A stretch of DNA of 64,000 nucleotides, taken from assembly GCA_963931105.1 (NCBI GenBank), contig OZ007004.1, positions 2,170,001 to 2,234,000 of the forward strand, in the 5' to 3' direction. Below, piece by piece: positions 33,838-41,894 of this stretch. A program made the position numbers and the translations under genes. This stretch comes from UMGS1590 sp900552455 (GTDB lineage: Bacteria; Bacillota; Peptococcia; Peptococcales; Peptococcaceae). The notes under the pieces were generated by a model that saw only the letters and a program-made list of their open reading frames with translations, searched no databases and was not told the DNA's origin. Every line of letters begins with the position of its first letter. Within the stretch, counting starts at the first letter, position 1.

Positions 33838-34754
33838 ATGAGCAGAAAACGCCGAAAGGCGTGGTTCTCTATTATTCGTTTTATCCGGACATTTTCGCAA
33901 AGCTGGACGATCATCAGCGCTCGCTGATCCTGGAAGCGATATTCTCAACAGGGGGCGTTTGCCCGATGCCGGAGCTGGACGAAATGACGGATCTCATCTG
34001 GGGCTTGCTCAGCAGGATTCTGGAGATCAACGGAGAGCGCTACCAGCAAGCTGTGCAGGCTGGCAAGAAGGGCGCGCAAAAACGCGTGGAAAATCTTGAA
34101 GCGCAGCGCCAAAAGGTCATCGATAAAGCATCCGCTGAATCATTATCATTTGACCAACAAGCCGAAGCAAATGAGCAAGCATTATCATTTGACCAACAAG
34201 CCGAAGCAAATGAGCAAGCATTATCATTTGACCAACAAGCTTATAAGATAAAAGAAGATAAGCTAAAAGAACATGAGATAAAAGAAGATGAAATGATTAC
34301 TAATGCTCATTCGGCTGACGCCGATGAGGGCAGCCTTGCGGCTGCTTGCTCAGCTGACGCTGAGCCTGAGCGCAAAAAATCCTCTGCCAAAAAACAATCT
34401 GTCTCTAAAAAGATTGAGGAGCATTTCCGTGAGCTGTGGCTGCTCTATCCGCTGAAGCGCGGCAAGAACCATGTCACGGCGGCAGCAAAGCGGCGGCTTG
34501 CGGAAGTCACGGAGGCGGAAATGGCGCGGGCGATTGACCGCTACGAGCGGGAATATGAAAACGCCCCGCCTGACCGCCAGATGCTTTACGGCAGCACATG
34601 GTTTAACGGGCGCTGGGAAGATTACAGCGACGACAACTACACACCAGCGCCAGCAAAGCCCGCGCAAAAAAGCGCCCGTGCCCAGCAGGCGCAATTCCGC
34701 TCGGCGGAAGAAGAAAGCAAACAAGCGGACTACTGGGCGAGCCGCGAAGAATAA
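33834..34754 (+). CDS. DUF6291-like phage replication-associated protein (306 aa)
   Basis: The N-terminal domain (about residues 8-75: VVLYYSFYPDIFAKLDDHQR ... LIWGLLSRILEINGERYQQ) resembles the DUF6291-type domain of phage and plasmid replication-associated proteins. A middle region has a 13-residue repeat (ALSFDQQAEANEQ, 2.5 copies) and charged linkers. The C-terminal part (about 195-265: IEEHFRELWLLYPLKRGKNH; MLYGSTWFNGRWEDY) is like the end of phage replication or DnaD-like proteins. The role in replication is inferred from similarity. It has a 4-nt overlap with the preceding ORF. Confidence 0.65.
   Translation: MNEQKTPKGVVLYYSFYPDIFAKLDDHQRSLILEAIFSTGGVCPMPELDEMTDLIWGLLSRILEINGERYQQAVQAGKKGAQKRVENLEAQRQKVIDKASAESLSFDQQAEANEQALSFDQQAEANEQALSFDQQAYKIKEDKLKEHEIKEDEMITNAHSADADEGSLAAACSADAEPERKKSSAKKQSVSKKIEEHFRELWLLYPLKRGKNHVTAAAKRRLAEVTEAEMARAIDRYEREYENAPPDRQMLYGSTWFNGRWEDYSDDNYTPAPAKPAQKSARAQQAQFRSAEEESKQADYWASREE
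34142..34237 (+). repeat. 39-nt tandem repeat inside the DUF6291-like gene
   Basis: About 2.5 identical copies of a 39-nt unit (ATTATCATTTGACCAACAAG, then CCGAAGCAAATGAGCAAGC), encoding ALSFDQQAEANEQ repeats. The copies are identical at the DNA level, and A/T-richer than the flanks, suggesting recent expansion by slippage. Confidence 0.9.
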
Positions 34755-34830
34755 GTTTTCAGTTAGGAGTGCGGAGTGAGGAATGAGGAGTTTCTTGCTC
34801 TGCGCGCGAAAGGAGAAATGAAAAATGACA

Positions 34831-35130
34831 ATGAATGAATCTCTTCTGAACGATATCAGAGCCACGATCAACTGGGCGGTGCAGTCTCAGACAAATATCG
34901 GCGCTGCTTACAGCGTGCTGGAGACGCTTGTCAAGGACATCGAAAAAAGCCTGCTCGACGAAGACAACGACCAGTTGCAAGAATGGCTCAACACCCTGAT
35001 TCTCGTGTGGCAATCCCTCGCTGCAACGGATGAATTTTATCTCGCTGGTGTCAGTTCGCGCTTGCGGGATGCAGAATACAAAGCTGTAGACCTTTGGAAG
35101 GAGGCTGTAACAAATGACACAGAAGCCTGA
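34831..35130 (+). CDS. Hypothetical protein, 99 aa, in the phage-like cassette
   Basis: Helical, acidic protein (NESLLNDIRATINWAVQSQT ... SLAATDEFYLAGVSSRLRDA). Family not recognised. Start is ATG at 34831 or, two codons earlier, 34825; GAAAGGAGAAATG lies upstream of both. It overlaps the next gene by 17 nt, consistent with a cotranscribed phage-type module. Confidence 0.6.
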   Translation: MNESLLNDIRATINWAVQSQTNIGAAYSVLETLVKDIEKSLLDEDNDQLQEWLNTLILVWQSLAATDEFYLAGVSSRLRDAEYKAVDLWKEAVTNDTEA

Positions 35131-35329
35131 CGCTTACGAAGATTTTCGCGACTGGCCGGACGACGACGAGATCTTTTTTGACGACGACGATCTTTGGCTT
35201 GACGAAGACGAAAGCTTGTTTGACGTCGACGACGTTTCCACTCAGCTTTTCATCGGCACATCCTATCTCGCCAAAGTCACCGACCATGAATTTGAAAACG
35301 GCGCAGAGATCACCGTGCCCTTTGACTGA
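35114..35329 (+). CDS. Small very acidic protein, 71 aa
   Basis: The centre is a run of D and E (DDDEIFFDDDDLWLDEDESL), followed by a less charged C-terminus (FIGTSYLAKVTDHEFENGAE). No family recognised. Such acidity is found in some phage-encoded DNA-mimic proteins, but there is no further evidence for that. It overlaps both neighbours. Confidence 0.6.
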   Translation: MTQKPDAYEDFRDWPDDDEIFFDDDDLWLDEDESLFDVDDVSTQLFIGTSYLAKVTDHEFENGAEITVPFD

Positions 35330-35790
35330 TGTACGTCTTGCCCATCTACGACGAAGAGCGGCACCGCGTCACAGGTTACTGCGAAGTCACCGAAGACGTG
35401 TACCGCGCTTACTGGCAGGAAGTCGAGCACGCGCGCTGGCTGGAAAAGCAGGCGCGCAGCCGTGAGATTTCGTGGCAGGGCGTGCCAGACATGCCCGACG
35501 AAGACGCCCTCTCCTTCCACGCCGCGCAGAAACCACCAGACCCCGAAAGCGCGGCGCAGAGCGCGGCGCTCAGGGAAGCCCTCGCCGCAGAGCCGCCAGA
35601 GCTCGTAGAAGCCCTCTGGGCGCTGGCGAATGGGGAAATCACCTACGAAGAAATTGCTCAGAAATGGGGAGTAAACAAGAAAACTGCATGGGAAAAAATC
35701 GATCGCGCCCACGCGCGCCTGCGCGAAAAACTTTCAAGAAAAAATGAAAATTGCGCAGAGACCCCCCACAAATCGACGAAAAAATCCTAG
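35329..35790 (+). CDS. Sigma-70 region 4-like HTH protein
   Basis: A 153-aa protein. The C-terminal third (about residues 85-140) has a helix-turn-helix of sigma region 4 type: LVEALWALANGEITYEEIAQ then KWGVNKKTAWEKIDRAHARL. The N-terminal part (YDEERHRVTGYCEVTEDVYR) resembles small proteins in phages and conjugative elements. No sigma region 2 is visible, so it cannot act as a complete sigma factor by itself; an activator of the downstream lysis genes is possible. Its ATG overlaps the previous stop by one base. Confidence 0.68.
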   Translation: MYVLPIYDEERHRVTGYCEVTEDVYRAYWQEVEHARWLEKQARSREISWQGVPDMPDEDALSFHAAQKPPDPESAAQSAALREALAAEPPELVEALWALANGEITYEEIAQKWGVNKKTAWEKIDRAHARLREKLSRKNENCAETPHKSTKKS

Positions 35791-35821
35791 TAATAGTGAA
35801 AGACGTCTTAATGATTATCTC

Positions 35822-36012
35822 AAATGATTAATTAGTAATTTTTAATGATTAATTGTGGAATGCTTTGTCCCTGCCGGGCCAAAGCGAAAAATCTCCAGCC
35901 TTGCGCACGGCTGCAGATTAAATAAAAAGGCTGGAGTCGATGCGACGCGCCAGCGGCGTATCGAGCTCTAGCCCACCACAATTAATCATTACTCATTAAT
36001 CATTACTAATTT
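35822..36012. repeat. Intergenic repeat family A, copy 3
   Basis: Full copy. A/T-rich left end AAATGATTAATTAGTAATTT; small hairpin GCTTTGTCCC..GGGCCAAAGC (35862-35885); middle stem AATCTCCAGCC/GGCTGCAGATT; AATAAAAA; main hairpin GGCTGGAG-T-CGAT ... ATCG-AG-CTCTAGCC (35929-35973); right end ATTAATCATTACTCATTAAT. It ends 19 nt before the DUF1659 start, just ahead of its ribosome-binding site. Confidence 0.88.
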
Positions 36013-36030
36013 ACAAAGGAGTGAATCCCA

Positions 36031-36252
36031 ATGGCAGTAGTAAAAACCAATCAGGAAACCAAGGCCAAGATCGTCTACCAGATGCCAGGCGATGGCGCTG
36101 AGACCGTGCAGACTTCTCGCACCTTCTCCAACCTCGTCGCAAACGTCACCGACGACGCCCTGCACGCAGGCATGAGCGCCGTAGCCGGCCTCATGGACGG
36201 CACCGGGCACGCGCTTGTGCGAGTGGACGAAGCAGAACTCGTCAGCGAGTAA
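36031..36252 (+). CDS. DUF1659 domain protein
   Basis: A 73-aa protein of DUF1659 type (VVKTNQETKAKIVYQM ... TFSNLVANVTDDALHAGMSA). In Bacillota these genes commonly sit beside a DUF2922 gene and a holin-like gene; their function is unknown. AAAGGAGTG precedes the ATG. It lies between repeat copies 3 and 4. Confidence 0.82.
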   Translation: MAVVKTNQETKAKIVYQMPGDGAETVQTSRTFSNLVANVTDDALHAGMSAVAGLMDGTGHALVRVDEAELVSE

Positions 36253-36268
36253 CGCTTCCGCTTCGCTC

Positions 36269-36457
36269 AAATGATTAATTAGTAATTTTTAATGATTAAT
36301 GGATGTAGCCTTTCGCTTTCGCTCAAGGCAATGAAAATTGTCCAGCTAGGCGCAACCTCGCCAAAAAATCAAAAGGCTTTGAGAAGCGCGACGCGCCAGC
36401 GTCGTGATTCTCATAAGCCAACCACAATTACTAATTAAACATTAATCATTACTAATT
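36269..36457. repeat. Intergenic repeat family A, copy 4
   Basis: Left end AAATGATTAATTAGTAATTT; small hairpin GCCTT..AAGGC (36308-36329); AATCAAAA; main hairpin GGCTT-T-GAGAA ... TTCTC-AT-AAGCC with inner CGACG/CGTCG (36375-36419); right end ATTACTAATTAAACATTAAT. The stem sequence differs from copies 2 and 3 but pairs equally well. A 74-nt stretch without a feature follows before the DUF2922 gene. Confidence 0.88.
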
Positions 36458-36531
36458 GGCGGAGCAATGTCTCCAGCGAAGAACAATCCCGCGCAATCCT
36501 CAGCAATTTCTCAGTAAAGGAGTGATCCCCA

Positions 36532-36795
36532 ATGGCAGAAACAAAACTCGTTCTCACCTTCGGCGTTTCCGGCGGTGGTGAAACCACCATGACCCTGTCT
36601 GACGCAAAAGCCAGCATGAGCAAAGAGACCATCGGCGCAGCAATGACCGCCATGGTCGACGCCAACTGCTTCGCGACTTCCAAGGGCGCAGCCTACACCG
36701 ACGCCCTCGGCGCCAAATACGTCGAAACCACCGATACCGTCCTGTTTGATAACACCGACGATTCCGGCGATAACGATTACCCAGCGGCCGGTTAA
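36532..36795 (+). CDS. DUF2922 domain protein
   Basis: An 87-aa protein of DUF2922 type: ETKLVLTFGVSGGGETTMTL, then DAKASMSKETIGAAMTAMVD. It is usually linked with DUF1659 and a YvrJ or holin gene. No YvrJ-like frame is present in the 245 nt that follow; those contain an A/T-rich stretch and a terminator. Function unknown. Confidence 0.82.
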   Translation: MAETKLVLTFGVSGGGETTMTLSDAKASMSKETIGAAMTAMVDANCFATSKGAAYTDALGAKYVETTDTVLFDNTDDSGDNDYPAAG

Positions 36796-36967
36796 ACGGT
36801 CGCGGGGTAATCCCGCATTTTAAACTCCTCTTAAATCCTTTCTTTGTGTTTTAATTTCTGGTTAAACGAACACTTTGATTTTTAATTTTTAGTAGACAAA
36901 CCACAGCAAAAAAATTCGTTCGACACAAAATACCCCTTTGTTCATAATCAATTCAATCATCTACGCG

Positions 36968-37022
36968 AAAGGACTGGTCATCGTTTTCTCTCTGTTCTGG
37001 TGACCAGTCCCTTTTATTTTAT
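36968..37022 (+). terminator. Terminator between DUF2922 and holin genes
   Basis: Stem GGACTGGTCA/TGACCAGTCC with a long T/C-rich loop, followed by CTTTTATTTTAT. The stretch from 36796 to here has no gene. Confidence 0.75.
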
Positions 37023-37040
37023 CGCAGAAAGGAGACAGCC

Positions 37041-37436
37041 GTGCCCCAGCAATTATTTTCGGCGCTTGAGCAGGCCGTGAGCACCAGTGAAGGCAAAGCC
37101 CTCTACATCCTCGTGCTCATCTGCATCGCCATGATCCTCGATTTTCTCCTCGGGAGCTTCGCCGCCTGGCGCGATCCGCAGGTGAAATTCACCAGCCAGC
37201 GCGGCATCGACGGCATCCTGCGAAAGCTCGCCAGCATCCTCGTTCTCGTCTGCTGCATCCCCGTTTCCGCCCTCGTCCCCGCCGAAGCAGGCCTCGCCGC
37301 CCTCATCGTGCTTTATCTCGGCTATCTCTTTTACGAGCTGGCTTCCGTCATCGAAAATCTCGAGCGCTTAGGTGCCCCCGTCGGCAAACTCAAACGTTTC
37401 ATCGAAAACCTCCACGACGCCAGCTCTTCTAAATGA
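37041..37436 (+). CDS. Phage holin family protein (toxin secretion/lysis holin type)
   Basis: A 131-aa membrane protein with three or four predicted helices (ALYILVLICIAMILDFLLGS; LASILVLVCCIPVSALV; AGLAALIVLYLGYLFYELAS). The motif around SQRGIDGILRKLASIL is typical of the holin family that includes UviB/TcdE-like proteins. It would open the membrane for the amidase. The start is GTG with AAAGGAGA upstream. The terminator before it means it needs read-through or its own promoter. Confidence 0.85.
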   Translation: MPQQLFSALEQAVSTSEGKALYILVLICIAMILDFLLGSFAAWRDPQVKFTSQRGIDGILRKLASILVLVCCIPVSALVPAEAGLAALIVLYLGYLFYELASVIENLERLGAPVGKLKRFIENLHDASSSK

Positions 37437-37650
37437 TTAATTAGCCGCTTCGCGGACGAGCGCGCTAACGCTTGCTCGCAATGATTAATGATTAATTTTG
37501 GAATGTTTTGTCCCTTCGGGCCAAAACGAATTAATTTCAGCCGTGCACAACTTCGCAAAAAATAAAAAAGGCTTTTGACAGGCGACGCGACAGCGGCGTC
37601 CTGCCAAAAGCCAACCACAATTACTAATTAAACATTAATCATTACTAATT
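37431..37650. repeat. Intergenic repeat family A, copy 5 (with an insertion)
   Basis: The left A/T end overlaps the holin stop; about 35 extra nt (CCGCTTCGCGG and more) split it. Small hairpin GTTTTGTCCC-TTC-GGGCCAAAAC (37505-37527); AATAAAAAA; main hairpin GGCTTTTG-A-CAGG ... CCTG-C-CAAAAGCC with inner ACGC/GCGT (37570-37612); right end ATTACTAATTAAACATTAAT. It ends 36 nt before the amidase gene. Confidence 0.88.
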
Positions 37651-37686
37651 CGACTGAAAGACTAATTCGACTGAAAGGAGATTTCT

Positions 37687-38358
37687 ATGTCCTACAAACT
37701 CAAATCAAAATGGCTTTCCTCCGCCAAATATCCCCGCAAATCCCCTTACGCCATGACCCCACAGGGCATCGTCGTCCACAACACCGCAGGCGACGCCTCA
37801 GCCACAGAAGAAGCCGCCGCCATGGTTGGAAATTCCTCCGCCGTCAGTTTTCACGTCGTCATCGACGAAGAATACGCCGTCGAATGCATCCCCTTTTCGC
37901 GCAACGCCTTCCACGCTGGCGACGGCGCGCAAGGCTACGCCAACCGCAACCTCATCGGCATCGAGATCGCCCGCTCCGCCGAAGAATCCGGCGACGGCTT
38001 CCGCCGCGCAGAAGAAAACGCCGCCCTCTACATCGCCCACGTCTGCGTGCAGTACGGCTGGACAAGCGCCCAGCTGCACCAGCACAACTGGTACTCCGCC
38101 ACAGAATGCCCGCATCGCACCAGAACGCACTGGTCAGATTTCCTCGCCAAAGTCGATGAAAACATCTCCACCATCAAAGCCGCTGGCGAAGACCACCCAG
38201 CGCCAAGCGTCCCCCAGGTCAAGCTCATCGCCCTCGGCAAAGTCCTCGACGTCCCGGCAGAAAACCGAAACGGCACCGTCTACGCCCCAGTCCGCGCCCT
38301 CTGCGAAGCGCTGGGATTTGAGGTCGAGTGGAAAGACGGCGAGGTAATGATCGCGTAG
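37687..38358 (+). CDS. N-acetylmuramoyl-L-alanine amidase (endolysin) with C-terminal stalk-type domain
   Basis: A 223-aa Amidase_2/PGRP-type zinc amidase. Zinc ligands are suggested by GIVVHNTAGDASATEEAAAM (first His), HQHNWYSATECPHR (last His and Cys region), and the core AVSFHVVIDEEYAVECIPFS. The last 50 residues (VLDVPAENRNGTVYAPVRAL, then CEALGFEVEWKDGEVMI) are a stalk-type domain like those in the glucosaminidase at 18353-19573. No signal peptide, so export through the holin is expected. Close to the holin, it completes a lysis cassette. Confidence 0.9.
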   Translation: MSYKLKSKWLSSAKYPRKSPYAMTPQGIVVHNTAGDASATEEAAAMVGNSSAVSFHVVIDEEYAVECIPFSRNAFHAGDGAQGYANRNLIGIEIARSAEESGDGFRRAEENAALYIAHVCVQYGWTSAQLHQHNWYSATECPHRTRTHWSDFLAKVDENISTIKAAGEDHPAPSVPQVKLIALGKVLDVPAENRNGTVYAPVRALCEALGFEVEWKDGEVMIA

Positions 38359-38387
38359 CGCGCCACGTCCTTGATGGCGCACAGCTC

Positions 38388-38523
38388 AGTAGCTGGCAGC
38401 CAATCAGCCTTCGTCACTTTGCTCCGCTGCGCTTCGCGTCGTGACTCGCCTTTTTGGGCCAGCCTTGAGTCGGCTCCATTAGCCGATCAGCCATCGCCTG
38501 CCGGCTCGGCTTCTCGGATGGAG
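38388..38523. repeat. Intergenic repeat family B, copy 2
   Basis: Begins AGTAGCTGGCAGCCAATCAG, has a hairpin GTCAC...GTGAC in place of the 26-nt repeats, then GGGCCAGCC and a hairpin GCTCCATTAGCCGATCAGCC ... GGCTTCTCGGATGGAGC. Similar start and end to copy 1 at 31465. Confidence 0.72.
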
Positions 38524-38527
38524 CACG

Positions 38528-38557
38528 AAAAAAGCGCCGGACATTGCTGTCCAGCGC
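38528..38557 (-). terminator. Terminator of dinJ-yafQ, same sequence as the argH terminator
   Basis: Stem GCGCTGGACA/TGTCCGGCGC with a GCAA loop, followed on the minus strand by TTTTTTCG. The same sequence, with flanking bases, recurs at 39195-39224. Confidence 0.9.
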
Positions 38558-38563
38558 GTGTGG

Positions 38564-38836
38564 TCAAAAGAGATCGCTGTGGGTGCCGGTGCGCGAGAGA
38601 ACCAATATCAGCTCGCTTTCACGTACTTCATAGATCAGGAGCCAATCTGGCGTGATATGACATTCGCGAAAGCCGGAATAATTGCCTGTCAGCGTGTGGT
38701 CGCGATATTTCGCAGGCAGCGTCTCGCCATCAGCGAGCATACGGATCACATTTTCCAGCAGTGCGATATTGTAGCCGCGCTTAACGATGCGCTTGTAATC
38801 TTTTTTGAAAGAATTGAGAAACTTAATCTTCAGCAT
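38564..38836 (-). CDS. yafQ: YafQ-type mRNA interferase toxin
   Basis: A 90-aa RelE-superfamily toxin of the YafQ family: KIKFLNSFKKDYKRIVKRGY, then LPAKYRDHTLTGNYSGFREC and HITPDWLLIYEVRESELILV, with catalytic candidates in HTL, RECH and the final RTGTHSDLF. It cuts mRNA in the ribosome. It overlaps dinJ by 14 nt and lies downstream, the standard order. Confidence 0.92.
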   Translation of the reverse strand: MLKIKFLNSFKKDYKRIVKRGYNIALLENVIRMLADGETLPAKYRDHTLTGNYSGFRECHITPDWLLIYEVRESELILVLSRTGTHSDLF

Positions 38837-39098
38837 TCAGCGCCTCCATCAGCTCTTCCACGCTGTTGTACGCTTTGCTGAGGCCTATGCCCTTTCTTGC
38901 GTCGTCAAGCGCCTTGCGCGTTTCAGCATTTGGCCTTTCTCCACCGATCTCGAACGGAATGCGGTATTCGCGCACCGTTTTCTTGGCGAAGATCGTGAAC
39001 GCCGTCGTCATGCTCATCCCCACATCGTTGCAAAAGGTCTCAAACTGCTTTTTCAATTCCTTGTCCATGCGGATGTTCACGTTCGTCATTTCGCTCAT
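38823..39098 (-). CDS. dinJ: DinJ/RelB-type antitoxin
   Basis: A 91-aa antitoxin. The N-terminal ribbon-helix-helix (TNVNIRMDKELKKQFETFCN; GMSMTTAFTIFAKKTV) binds DNA and represses the operon. The C-terminal part (KALDDARKGIGLSKAYNSVE) wraps the toxin. The start at 39098 has AGGAG 8 nt upstream; a GTG three codons earlier overlaps that site. Confidence 0.92.
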   Translation of the reverse strand: MSEMTNVNIRMDKELKKQFETFCNDVGMSMTTAFTIFAKKTVREYRIPFEIGGERPNAETRKALDDARKGIGLSKAYNSVEELMEALNAED

Positions 39099-39130
39099 GG
39101 TTCTCACTCCTTGTTCGTCGTTATACTGCT

Positions 39131-39162
39131 ATCATACGACGATTTATTGACGTTGTCAATAA
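39131..39162 (-). promoter_or_regulatory. dinJ-yafQ promoter with overlapping palindromic operator
   Basis: TTGACA (39154-39159) and TATGAT (39131-39136), with a 17-nt spacer. A perfect inverted repeat TTATTGAC-GTT-GTCAATAA (39144-39162) covers the -35 box. It is the likely binding site of the DinJ or DinJ-YafQ complex for autoregulation. Confidence 0.82.
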
Positions 39163-39194
39163 TTCTCCAATAAATCAGCGCGCAGCTGCCAACG

Positions 39195-39224
39195 AAAAAA
39201 GCGCCGGACATTGCTGTCCAGCGC
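39195..39224 (-). terminator. Terminator of the arginine operon (after argH)
   Basis: Same hairpin as at 38528-38557, GCGCTGGACA/TGTCCGGCGC plus a U-tract, 13 nt past the argH stop. Confidence 0.92.
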
Positions 39225-39236
39225 GTGGTATGCAAA

Positions 39237-40655
<1,419 letters not shown>

Positions 40656-40667
40656 GATGCGCCTCGC

Positions 40668-41873
40668 TTACTTTTCGAGGTTACGCTTCATCAGAGCGTT
40701 GACCTTGAGTGGCAGGCCGAAGAGGTTGATGAAGCCTTCTGCGTCAGCCTGGTTGTAAACCTCGTCTTCGCCGAAGGTGACAAATTCTTCGTTGTAGAGG
40801 GAGTATGGGCTGGTCATGCCGGCGGTGGTGACGCTGCCTTTGTAGAGCTTCAGGCGCACTTCGCCGGAGCAGGTTTCCTGAGTCTTGTCGATGAAAGCGT
40901 CGAGGGCTTCCTTGAGTGGGGTGTACCAGAGGCCATCGTAAACGAGCTGGGCATATTTCACAGCAGCGTGGGCCTTGAATTCCATGGTGGAGCGGTCCAG
41001 CGTCAGGCTTTCGAGACCCTGATGCGCAACGTGCAGGATGGTGCCGCCAGGGGTTTCATACACACCGCGGCTCTTCATGCCGACCAGGCGGTTTTCCACG
41101 ATGTCGAGGATGCCGATGCCGTGCTTTGCGCCGAGGTCGTTGAGCTTTTCAAGCATCGCCAGTGGGGTGAGCTCTTCGCCGTTCAGCTTCACAGCGTTGC
41201 CCTTTTCGAAGGTGAGGGTGATGTATTCTGGTTCATCTGGCGCGTCTTCCGGACGGTTGCAGATGAGGTAGAGATCGTCCAGCGGTTCGTTGGCAGGATC
41301 TTCCAGATCCGCGCCTTCGTGGGAAAGATGGAGCACGTTGCGGTCCATGGAATATGGGCGCTTCTTGGTGACAGGCACTGGAATGTTGTGGGCGTTGGCG
41401 AAATCAACAGCGTCCTCGCGGCTCTTGATGTCCCAGATGCGCCATGGCGCGATGATCTTCGTTTCTGGGCTCAGGGCCTTGATGGTGAGCTCGAAGCGCA
41501 CCTGGTCGTTGCCTTTGCCGGTGGCGCCGTGAGCGATGTAGTCTGCCCCTTCCTTCTTGGCCACTTCAACCAGCGCCTTGGCGATCAGCGGACGGGCGCA
41601 GCTGGTGCCGAGCAGATAGCCGCCTTCGTAGATGGCGCCACTGCGGATCACTGGATAAACGTAATCGCGCACGAATTCTTCCTTGAGGTCAGCGATGTAG
41701 ACCTTGCTTGCGCCGGAAGCCAGCGCTTTGTCGTGGACAACGTCGAGCTCGTCGCCCTGGCCAACGTCGCCGCAGACAGCGATGACTTCGCAGTTGTCGT
41801 AGTTTTCCTTCAACCAAGGGATGATGATGGAGGTGTCGAGACCACCGGAATAAGCCAATACAACTTTAGACAT
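40668..41873 (-). CDS. argG: Argininosuccinate synthase
   Basis: Joins citrulline and aspartate using ATP. The 401-aa protein has the N-type ATP-binding loop KVVLAYSGGLDTSIIIPWLK, AHGATGKGNDQVRFEL, and the conserved YETPGGTILHVAHQGLESLT. It precedes argH and follows argF by 21 nt. Confidence 0.97.
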   Translation of the reverse strand: MSKVVLAYSGGLDTSIIIPWLKENYDNCEVIAVCGDVGQGDELDVVHDKALASGASKVYIADLKEEFVRDYVYPVIRSGAIYEGGYLLGTSCARPLIAKALVEVAKKEGADYIAHGATGKGNDQVRFELTIKALSPETKIIAPWRIWDIKSREDAVDFANAHNIPVPVTKKRPYSMDRNVLHLSHEGADLEDPANEPLDDLYLICNRPEDAPDEPEYITLTFEKGNAVKLNGEELTPLAMLEKLNDLGAKHGIGILDIVENRLVGMKSRGVYETPGGTILHVAHQGLESLTLDRSTMEFKAHAAVKYAQLVYDGLWYTPLKEALDAFIDKTQETCSGEVRLKLYKGSVTTAGMTSPYSLYNEEFVTFGEDEVYNQADAEGFINLFGLPLKVNALMKRNLEK

Positions 41874-41894
41874 GAGAGATTCCTCCTAATTTGA

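Noticed and set aside
23248..37650. Insertion sequences
   Set aside because: No transposase-like frame was found anywhere in the window. The repeats are non-coding.
33323..38358. A complete prophage
   Set aside because: No integrase, terminase, portal, capsid or tail gene, and no attachment-site repeats were seen. Only a short lysis and replication-like cassette is present.
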